From a virus: 39,395 nucleotides of DNA. A program made the position numbers and the translations under genes. Positions 33,900 through 39,395 of the stretch are shown in pieces; within the stretch, counting starts at the first letter, position 1; the number at the start of each line of letters is the position of its first letter. Under the pieces are notes generated by a model that did no database searches, was not told the DNA's origin, and saw nothing but the letters and a program-made list of their open reading frames with translations. The DNA is taken from positions 1-39,395 of IMG/VR virus record IMGVR_UViG_3300046534_000589, one strand, 5' to 3'.

Positions 33900-34334
33900 T
33901 TATCTTGTTTTATCTTTATTAACGTATTCTATTGATTTAGTTATTACTTTAAAACTATATCTATTTATATTTTCTAATTTAGTTGTAGGCATGTCTTCTT
34001 CGCCTAACATAATTCGGTACATGCGACTTATCAGCTGTTTGCACTTTATGGAAACTTTATATATATGATATTTTTGAGTGGTGTGGTTTCTTTTCCGCCA
34101 CACTGTAATCCACCCTTGTTTCAATAATCTGTTCCAGCGCCTATTATCCCAGCTGAATGAGTACGTACCTTTTTTAAAATCATCTTTAGTAAAAAAATCT
34201 ATAGCATCTAAATAGATTAGTAATTCTAAATCTGCATCATTTAATTCGTTTGTTTTACAAGCCCACTTTCTAATTATTCTATAATGTTTAAGTAAACCTA
34301 GTTCTTTTAAATCACTAGATGTTAACTTTCTCAT
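33900..34334 (-). CDS. Winged-helix-like protein in the chaperonin operon, 144 aa
   Basis: The start overlaps the groES stop by ATGA. After a helical N-terminus (TSSDLKELGLLKHYRIIRKW) comes a segment with helix, helix, then a beta hairpin: LNDADLELLIYLDAIDFFTK, YSFSWDNRRWNRLLKQGWIT and VWRKRNHTTQKYHIYKVSIK. This order resembles a winged helix-turn-helix such as MarR-type DNA-binding domains, with the hairpin HTTQKYHIY as the wing. Basic surface residues support nucleic-acid binding. Position right after groES could mean regulation of this operon, but phages also use such folds for structural or assembly roles. Assignment is by eye only. Confidence 0.55.
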   Translation of the reverse strand: MRKLTSSDLKELGLLKHYRIIRKWACKTNELNDADLELLIYLDAIDFFTKDDFKKGTYSFSWDNRRWNRLLKQGWITVWRKRNHTTQKYHIYKVSIKCKQLISRMYRIMLGEEDMPTTKLENINRYSFKVITKSIEYVNKDKTR

Positions 34335-34591
34335 AGTATAACAACGACATCATGCTCTTTAATAACTTTATATTCTTCTTTTTTTAATTCAATATTAAAT
34401 CCAGCAGCTTTGTCATAATAGACTTCATCACCTTTTTTTAATACTGATACATCAGAGCCAGGTTCTATAACCGTAGCTCTTCTATATCTAACATCTTCTC
34501 TTTGCTTTTCAGCTAAGATTAAACCACCTTTTGTAGTTACATCAGTTTCCTTGACTGGATTTATAACTATAAATTTACCTACTGCTTTCAT
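34331..34591 (-). CDS. groES: Co-chaperonin GroES
   Basis: An 86-aa Cpn10 subunit. It reads KAVGKFIVINPVKETDVTTK, then GGLILAEKQREDVRYRRATV, matching the first strands and a mobile loop with G-G-L-I-L where bacterial GroES has G-G-I-V-L. IEPGSDVSVLKKGDEVYYDK matches the roof and 'vkvGDeVlf' strand, and YKVIKEHDVVVIL matches the C-terminal strand. The hydrophobic mobile loop suggests it can still dock on GroEL. The protein is slightly shorter than bacterial GroES (about 95-97 aa). Its start overlaps the groEL stop (ATGA), so the two are coupled, but the order groEL then groES is the reverse of the usual bacterial operon. Confidence 0.92.
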   Translation of the reverse strand: MKAVGKFIVINPVKETDVTTKGGLILAEKQREDVRYRRATVIEPGSDVSVLKKGDEVYYDKAAGFNIELKKEEYKVIKEHDVVVIL

Positions 34592-36135
34592 GCTCTAATA
34601 TTGTTAATAACACAATCAGTAGATAATATAGTTGTCGCTACTGAGGCTGCGTTCATTAGTGCACTTTTAGTAACTAGCAAAGGATCTATAATTCCGGCTT
34701 TTACCATATCAACCGTATTTCCTGTAACCACATCTAGTCCCATGCCTTTTACTTTTGGAGTTTTATAATCTTCAACGCCAGCATTCTTAAGTATCAATTT
34801 ATAAGGCTCTTTAATAGCACAATAAAGTACTTCTTCACCTATTGACATTGGTTTTAATTGCTGTGCAGCGTTTAATAAAGCTATACCGCCTCCTGGCACT
34901 ATACCTTCTTTGATCGCAGCTTTTGTAGCACAAATAGCATCTTCTACTCTATCTCTTTTTTCTTTTAATTCCATTTCAGAGTTAGCACCAACTTTAACCG
35001 TAGCAACTTTAGCATTTAGTTTAGCTAGTCTTTTTTCTAGTCTTATTATAATATTAGGATTTTTAGTTTCCTTAATACTAGTTTCTAATAAAGATATTGT
35101 TTCTTTAACATCTTCGTTGTCACTTAAATCTACTTTTAATATAGTTTCTTCGTGATTAGTTATTGATCTTAAGCAATTACCTAGGTGCTCTGGATCTATT
35201 ACATCCATATCGTCGCCTAGGTCTTCATTAATAAGTGTAGCACCAGTCACAGCACATAGATCGGATAATACGTCTTTTTTGCTGATTCCGTATACTGGTG
35301 CATCTATAATGTTGACTTTTATATTCCCTTTTGTCTTATTCATAGCCAGCGCGGAAACTACCTGGGGGTCAACATCTGCAATGATAAGAAGACTCTTACC
35401 ATTTTTAATAATAAATTCAAGGACAGACTGAATCTTCCGCACATTGGGTATTACTGATTCTACGATTAGAACCAACGGGTTTTCAAGTTCAGCCGTTCCT
35501 TTTTCTTTGTTGGTAATAAAGTGGTTATTCTTAAGTGCTTGATCATATTGAACACCCTCTATTAACTCAACTACAGTATCTGGTTGTTCATTTGTTTCCA
35601 TCATAACAACACCTGTTTCATCTACTAATTTGAATGCTTGCCCTATAACCTTACCTAACTCCTTATCATTGTTTGATGATATGGTTGCAACTTGGTCTAT
35701 TTTGTTGCCTTTTACTTTCTTTGATGTTTTTTCTAAATAAGCTAATACTTTTTTAACACCTGAGTCAATACCTTCTTTTAATTCCCTTGAAGTACCTAAC
35801 TCACTATGTTTATAAGCTTCATCTAAAATAGCTTTTGCTAATACCGTAGCAGTTGTAGTACCGTCACCTGCATCTGATACTGTTCTTTGCGCTGCTTGTT
35901 TTATTAACGTAGCTCCAATATTTTCTAAAGAATCTTGTAACGTAACTGCATTAGCTACTGTTACTCCATCTTTTGTTATTTGTGGCATGCCATTAGCATC
36001 TTCTAATATAACACATTTACCACTTGCTCCTAAAGTAGATCCAACCGCGTTGGTTAGTTTTTCTACCCCAGCTAATATCTGACTTCTGGCACCATCACCA
36101 AAAGCCAGATTTTTAACTAACTTTATTTCTTGCAT
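34588..36135 (-). CDS. groEL: Phage chaperonin GroEL, 515 aa
   Basis: A full-length group I chaperonin with ATPase residues kept: D56 in TKDGVTVA, the DGTTT nucleotide loop at 91-95 (GDGTTTATVLA), D399 in RVEDA and the IVPGGGIAL motif. The RLAKLNAKVATVKVGANSE segment is also typical. Differences from E. coli: the C-terminal (GGM)n tail is missing, ending INNIRA; TLGPKG is TLGASG; and in the apical domain the Y199 and Y203 positions of E. coli appear to be Leu and His (QALKNNHFIT). These changes suggest adaptation to a narrow set of phage substrates such as the capsid or very large tail proteins. groES overlaps its stop. The leader before ATG contains ATTAA pentamers. Confidence 0.95.
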   Translation of the reverse strand: MQEIKLVKNLAFGDGARSQILAGVEKLTNAVGSTLGASGKCVILEDANGMPQITKDGVTVANAVTLQDSLENIGATLIKQAAQRTVSDAGDGTTTATVLAKAILDEAYKHSELGTSRELKEGIDSGVKKVLAYLEKTSKKVKGNKIDQVATISSNNDKELGKVIGQAFKLVDETGVVMMETNEQPDTVVELIEGVQYDQALKNNHFITNKEKGTAELENPLVLIVESVIPNVRKIQSVLEFIIKNGKSLLIIADVDPQVVSALAMNKTKGNIKVNIIDAPVYGISKKDVLSDLCAVTGATLINEDLGDDMDVIDPEHLGNCLRSITNHEETILKVDLSDNEDVKETISLLETSIKETKNPNIIIRLEKRLAKLNAKVATVKVGANSEMELKEKRDRVEDAICATKAAIKEGIVPGGGIALLNAAQQLKPMSIGEEVLYCAIKEPYKLILKNAGVEDYKTPKVKGMGLDVVTGNTVDMVKAGIIDPLLVTKSALMNAASVATTILSTDCVINNIRA

Positions 36136-36155
36136 TTAATTTAATTTGATATGAT
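36136..36155 (-). promoter_or_regulatory. Pentamer leader before groEL
   Basis: Reading towards ATG 36135 on the minus strand: ATCAT, ATCAA, ATTAA, ATTAA, then ATG. It is the same ATYAA pentamer scheme as for the S74 fibre and the 85-aa gene. No Shine-Dalgarno motif. Confidence 0.6.
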
Positions 36156-36167
36156 TTGTTTTGAATA

Positions 36168-36461
36168 TTACTCGAAGGTTTTAACTACTTTCGGTCCTTT
36201 GGTAAACTCTAGCTTTTTAGCATAATGCTCAATAGAAGCATCTATTGCTTGCTCTGCTCCACCTATAGTTTCTCTTCTGGTGACATCAGTCCATATCTCA
36301 GGGTCATCAATGTCTCTATATTCGGTTTGTAAAAATCCATTTGGCAATTGAACTATTCTCCAGTTTTTCTTCTGTGAAATATGTTTCCATGCTTTTATGG
36401 TGTCTTCTGTTGGTTGTGGTGCACTAGACCACGTATTAGTGCGGGTATATAAAAACGTCAT
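36168..36461 (-). CDS. Small conserved-looking phage protein before groEL, 97 aa
   Basis: Not assigned. It reads TFLYTRTNTWSSAPQPTEDT, then IKAWKHISQKKNWRIVQLPN and GFLQTEYRDIDD, followed by DVTRRETIGGAEQAIDASIE and HYAKKLE. The W-R-I-x-Q-L-x-N-G-[FY]-x-Q-T-E-Y strand pair followed by an R-R-E-T-x-x-G-A-E helix is familiar from small proteins in marine phage contigs, without known function. It is the first gene of the groEL unit as read and lies after a 67-bp gap following the fibre block. No membrane segment. Confidence 0.6.
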   Translation of the reverse strand: MTFLYTRTNTWSSAPQPTEDTIKAWKHISQKKNWRIVQLPNGFLQTEYRDIDDPEIWTDVTRRETIGGAEQAIDASIEHYAKKLEFTKGPKVVKTFE

Positions 36462-36528
36462 TTTATTTGGTTTTAAGTTAAACGTTGGTTATTTATATTA
36501 TCACTTGATAATTCGGTTATTTAATATT

Positions 36529-37659
36529 TTATGGTGATACACTAAACTGAACCCAGCTATAAGTTCCATTTGGACTACCGTCGGTAATACCTTCAGATAC
36601 TCCTTCAAATTTAGCTAACGTAGTGTTATATCTAATTAAACCCACGTTGGCAGCGCTTGCAACTGGTCTACGGCTTGTTGCTCCAACTGGTAGTTTTATT
36701 GCTGTATCGCTATCTCCTGATTGAGTAAATGAATTACCCCCACCACTCACACCATCACCTATTAATACGTTATACACCACTGATAATGTCGAGACTCCAA
36801 TTCCTCCATTTGCTGTTGAAATAGGAGTTGTAATACTGCTAGCATCACCCCAAGCTAGTTGATAAGGAGTAGAACCTATTGTTGAAGGTAGTTTTAAAAC
36901 TTGATCAGCTGTACCTACTGCATTAGGTAATATAATCTCATAATTAGTTCCAGATGTAGTTGGCCCTTTTATTCCAACATAACCATCATTAGTAGATGTG
37001 TAAAATCTTACAGCACCACCTCTTGCAAATGAGTTTTCAGTACCGCCTTTAACAATTATTCCACTATCGTAAGTTAAAAGACTTTGTTTAGAAACTGTAG
37101 TACTCCCATTTTCGTCATTATAAAGAGTTATACCGCTTGGCCCAGCTGCTAATTTTGTTCCAGAATCTGTTTTCATAATAATAGCATCAGCTGCAACAGA
37201 AAACTGATCATCTGTGCTTGGTCCTACAGACACTAAAAATTGACCAGGACCATTGAATCCAAAAGCGTTTGTAGTTTCTCCCTCGCGCTTTATAAACCTA
37301 GGTATTATTATGTCATTACCTTGATCTGTTATTACAGAATCAGTTAAAGTGTTTGAATCTGACCATTTTGGTATTTTACCAGCGGTTCCAGATCCATCAA
37401 CATTAGAAGCTGAGGTAGATATTTCTATATTTTGCCCGCTAGGAGTTACAGTTATATTAGTACCACCGGTTATATTTATATCACCTGTTAATCCATTTAA
37501 TTTATCTACTACATCAAAACCTTCAAGAATAGTGTTTAAAACCATTGTTCTAGTCTCATTAGTAGTTACACCATCTCCATTTGGAGTTTTATCACATACA
37601 AGTATTAAATCGTTACCGTCGTATGTTGATTTTAAAGGATATGTTTGTATTTGTGCCAT
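36529..37659 (-). CDS. Tail fibre-like protein, 376 aa
   Basis: A beta-rich protein without membrane segment or enzyme motif. It starts MAQIQTYPLKSTYDGNDLIL and has a linker NGLTGDINITGGTNITVTPS, typical of phage fibre N-terminal repeats, then SGTAGKIPKWSDSNTLTDSV, a motif frequent just before fibre repeats. The middle has Gly/Ser-rich strands, and the C-terminus ends NGTYSWVQFSVSP, a classic fibre tip strand. It carries no S74 domain, unlike its neighbour. Probably a shaft or accessory fibre contacting the host surface; the role is inferred from composition and position. Confidence 0.7.
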   Translation of the reverse strand: MAQIQTYPLKSTYDGNDLILVCDKTPNGDGVTTNETRTMVLNTILEGFDVVDKLNGLTGDINITGGTNITVTPSGQNIEISTSASNVDGSGTAGKIPKWSDSNTLTDSVITDQGNDIIIPRFIKREGETTNAFGFNGPGQFLVSVGPSTDDQFSVAADAIIMKTDSGTKLAAGPSGITLYNDENGSTTVSKQSLLTYDSGIIVKGGTENSFARGGAVRFYTSTNDGYVGIKGPTTSGTNYEIILPNAVGTADQVLKLPSTIGSTPYQLAWGDASSITTPISTANGGIGVSTLSVVYNVLIGDGVSGGGNSFTQSGDSDTAIKLPVGATSRRPVASAANVGLIRYNTTLAKFEGVSEGITDGSPNGTYSWVQFSVSP

Positions 37660-37688
37660 TTATGTTTTATTTTATTTTTAATTTTTTT

Positions 37689-38096
37689 TTAACAACCTGT
37701 AATTGCATCTACTTGACCATCGTCTCCAATTGACATTACATTTCCGCTACCCATTTTGTAAGATCCTGAGCTTAAAAATTCACTGCATTCATCATCGGAA
37801 AAAACAACGTCTCCACCTACTGGATATGTTCCAGAACCACTATGATAATAAGTCGCTCCTGCTGCCAATTCACAGGCTTCTTCAGCGCCGCCTCTTGCTG
37901 GTGACTCAGAAGAAGCAAAGCTAGTACAACTACTAGCAGATTGTCCATAAAAATCATTAGCTAGTTCTATATTACTAGTCACTGTAGGCGTTGGTAGTGT
38001 AGAGCCAAAAGTATACAAAGACAGGTTAGAGGAGCCTTGGTCAAATTCTGTAGATATATCATTCATAGATAACGGACCTGATGTTGGTAATGCCAT
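37689..38096 (-). CDS. Short fibre/tip-like protein with conserved N-terminus and four Cys
   Basis: The N-terminus MALPTSGPLSMNDISTEFDQ and then GSSNLSLYTFG is a module seen in virion proteins of many phages, where it probably attaches to the virion. The C-terminal part has four Cys (in SASSCTSF, EEACELA, DDECSEF and ITGC), an ATYYHSGSGTYPVGGDVVFS strand pair and a YKMGSGNVMSIGDDGQVDAI ending. This last domain is reminiscent of short repeat domains in flavobacterial phage proteins. ATG shares one base with the TAA of the S74 fibre gene, so it is translated right after it. A receptor-binding tip role is a guess. Confidence 0.65.
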   Translation of the reverse strand: MALPTSGPLSMNDISTEFDQGSSNLSLYTFGSTLPTPTVTSNIELANDFYGQSASSCTSFASSESPARGGAEEACELAAGATYYHSGSGTYPVGGDVVFSDDECSEFLSSGSYKMGSGNVMSIGDDGQVDAITGC

Positions 38097-38983
38097 TATA
38101 TTAATCTTTTTAAGCCTTCAACTTGTTTTGATAGTTCTTTTATAGCCTCTATCAGTAGTGGCACTATCTTTTCGTATTTTACAGCTTTATAACCACTATC
38201 TCTAGTAGTGACAACATCTGGTAATACTTTCTCTATTTCTTGAGCTATAACACCTATGTCGTGACCGCTATTGCCATGAACCTCTTCTTTTTCTATCCAG
38301 TCAAACTCTATACCTTGTATACTATTAACTTTATCTAATGCTTTGTCAATACTTTTAATATTGTCTTTTAATCTAATATCAGACGTAGAAAAAGCTACAA
38401 CATCATTTGAAGCATCTATTCTACCTACAGTTGTTGAAGGAGTTATAGCACCAACTGATAAAGAAACTGTTGACTTTAATGCCCCAGTAGCTGTTATAGA
38501 AACTCTTGAATTAGTATTATTAGTTCCAAAATTTATAGTACCAGTACCAGCTGAGGTTATAAAAAACATTGATTTATTAGCCACAGTGTGTATCATATTA
38601 AATTGATTGGCACCTTCTATTTCAAACTCAAAACCTCCTGCTGCATTAGCTATAAACTTAGTACATTCCATAGTGCCAGTTGTTTCTAATTTTGATCCAT
38701 CAAAAGTTAAAGCAGATTCACCGTTTAAAGCTGTAGCGCTAGAAAAAGTAGCTATTCTATTGTTAGATCCATTAGCCGATGTAACTGTACCTGTACTTGT
38801 TGTATAACCTGCACCGTTTGTTAATTGATTATTGTTTGTTGGTATAGTAGTACTATTAAAAGCATTTGATCCTAGCTCTCTAGTCCCAACAACATTTGAT
38901 GAATTAATCATTAAAGCAGTTGCCTCACTACTTTGTGTTGATAAGCCATCAATCGTTATACCATCTAAAAAATTTATAGCCAT
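38096..38983 (-). CDS. Tail fibre with C-terminal Peptidase S74 intramolecular chaperone domain
   Basis: A 295-aa fibre. Residues 1-195 are beta-helix-like: MAINFLDGITIDGLSTQSSE, GTVTSANGSNNRIATFSSAT, then Ser/Thr/Asn-rich strands. From S201 it has SDIRLKDNIKSIDKALDKVN, then IGVIAQEIEKVLPDVV and YKAVKYEKIVPLLIEAIKEL, the defining pattern of S74 domains. In this family the domain assembles a trimer, drives folding of the fibre and then cleaves itself off before the Ser of SDxRLK; here that would release about 95 residues. The final 25 residues are a coiled coil. Its leader is three ATTAA pentamers before ATG. Confidence 0.9.
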   Translation of the reverse strand: MAINFLDGITIDGLSTQSSEATALMINSSNVVGTRELGSNAFNSTTIPTNNNQLTNGAGYTTSTGTVTSANGSNNRIATFSSATALNGESALTFDGSKLETTGTMECTKFIANAAGGFEFEIEGANQFNMIHTVANKSMFFITSAGTGTINFGTNNTNSRVSITATGALKSTVSLSVGAITPSTTVGRIDASNDVVAFSTSDIRLKDNIKSIDKALDKVNSIQGIEFDWIEKEEVHGNSGHDIGVIAQEIEKVLPDVVTTRDSGYKAVKYEKIVPLLIEAIKELSKQVEGLKRLI

Positions 38984-38998
38984 TTAATTTAATTTAAT
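38984..38998 (-). promoter_or_regulatory. ATTAA pentamer leader before the S74 fibre start
   Basis: Three exact ATTAA units in a row on the minus strand end directly at ATG 38983. No Shine-Dalgarno motif is present. Probably an unstructured translation-initiation leader. Confidence 0.6.
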
Positions 38999-39004
38999 TT
39001 TATA

Positions 39005-39395
39005 TTATCCTATTTGTGTTATTAGACATCTTATGTTAGCTGTGGCAGCTGTTGTAACAGTAACTACATTTGCACTAGTTCTATCTACACTTGCATATAC
39101 TGTTTCAAGAGTTGAAGCATCATAAACTTGAACCATAACATCTGAAGTATTCAAATTGTGAGTAAAAGTATGTGTTGTTCCAGAAGCACTTGTTCCTGCA
39201 AACTCTCTAGCTGTATTAGCATTTATATAAGTTGCTAAACTACCAATATCTAAATTTAAGTTATTAGCTGTAGTATTACCATCATACACTAAAAAAGCCA
39301 TTTCTGATAAAGCTTCGGATGCTACTGGAGTATTTGTAATATCAACCCCTACTGTCGCTGTACCTGAAGAATAACTTAACGCTAAGCCATCTAAA
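39005..39395 (-). CDS. C-terminal part of a fibre-like virion protein (5' end beyond window)
   Basis: The frame is open to the right edge. A downstream ATG at 39301 could be taken as the start, but the 31 codons upstream read LDGLALSYSSGTATVGVDIT then NTPVASEALSE with no stop, which is plausible structural-protein sequence continuing into MAFLVYDGNTTANNLNLDIG. So the true start lies outside the window. The rest has a HTFTHNLNTSDVMVQVYDAS strand pair, the 'hNL.t.dv.vqvyd' pattern found in many phage tail fibre or tip domains, then a TSANVVTVTTAATANIRCLI ending. Probably a structural or fibre protein belonging to the same block as the S74 fibre. Confidence 0.75.
   Translation of the reverse strand, partial: LDGLALSYSSGTATVGVDITNTPVASEALSEMAFLVYDGNTTANNLNLDIGSLATYINANTAREFAGTSASGTTHTFTHNLNTSDVMVQVYDASTLETVYASVDRTSANVVTVTTAATANIRCLITQIG

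Noticed and set aside
37349-38807. Plus-strand frames of 66-110 codons in the fibre block
   Set aside because: They are antisense to beta-rich fibre genes; no supporting leader, overlap pattern or domain.
39005-39301. ATG 39301 as the start of a 98-aa gene
   Set aside because: The frame continues upstream to the window edge with credible protein sequence and no leader repeat before the ATG, so this is an internal Met.
1-39395. CRISPR arrays, tRNA genes, integrase or attachment sites
   Set aside because: No regularly spaced repeats, no cloverleaf-like GC-rich segments and no recombinase motifs were seen on either strand.

Overview
This window reads as the structural, packaging and lysis arm of a tailed, podovirus-like phage from a strongly AT-rich genome. 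Every supported gene lies on the minus strand, with gaps of only a few bases or one-base stop/start overlaps. It carries no tRNA, rRNA, CRISPR array, insertion sequence or integrase. Start codons are almost never preceded by a Shine-Dalgarno motif; they follow A/T-only leaders instead, as in Bacteroidota and their phages. With the marine-phage flavour of many proteins, my inference is an uncultured marine phage of a flavobacterium-like host. The terminase, portal and major capsid proteins (741, 803 and 510 aa) have the sizes and some motifs I associate with crAss-like phages and their marine relatives, but that placement is unproven.

In transcription order (right to left): a tail-fibre block (39395-36529) holds a fibre protein cut by the window edge, a fibre with a C-terminal S74 self-cleaving chaperone domain, a cysteine-bearing tip-like protein and another fibre-like protein. 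Next comes a chaperonin operon, groEL then groES, followed by a winged-helix-like gene. A lysis and accessory block (33898-27972) has an amidase endolysin, small membrane proteins, very basic proteins, a small HExxH zincin and a holin-like protein.

The packaging and head block (27969-16789) contains a glycine-rich structural protein, two small unknowns, a GroES-like protein, small and large terminase, portal, scaffold-like protein, major capsid protein, two paralogous minor proteins and a conserved unknown. Two strong intrinsic terminators (18061-18089 and 16743-16773) bracket the end of the head block. The tail and internal-virion block (16730 to the left edge) has two connector or tail-tubular-like proteins, an 1836-aa stabilization-like protein, a 683-aa tail protein, a cupin-like protein, an S74-tailed protein, a 615-aa protein with an EF-hand-like loop, and a giant protein of at least 1182 aa with an HExxH motif that runs off the left edge.

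Replication and transcription genes are not here and presumably lie outside the window. The most distinctive aspects are a protein-folding toolkit (GroEL, GroES, a second GroES-like protein, an S74 chaperone domain), pentanucleotide-repeat leaders before several starts, and two separate zincin-type proteins. Three starts were moved from the longest ORF and two genes shorter than 60 codons were added.
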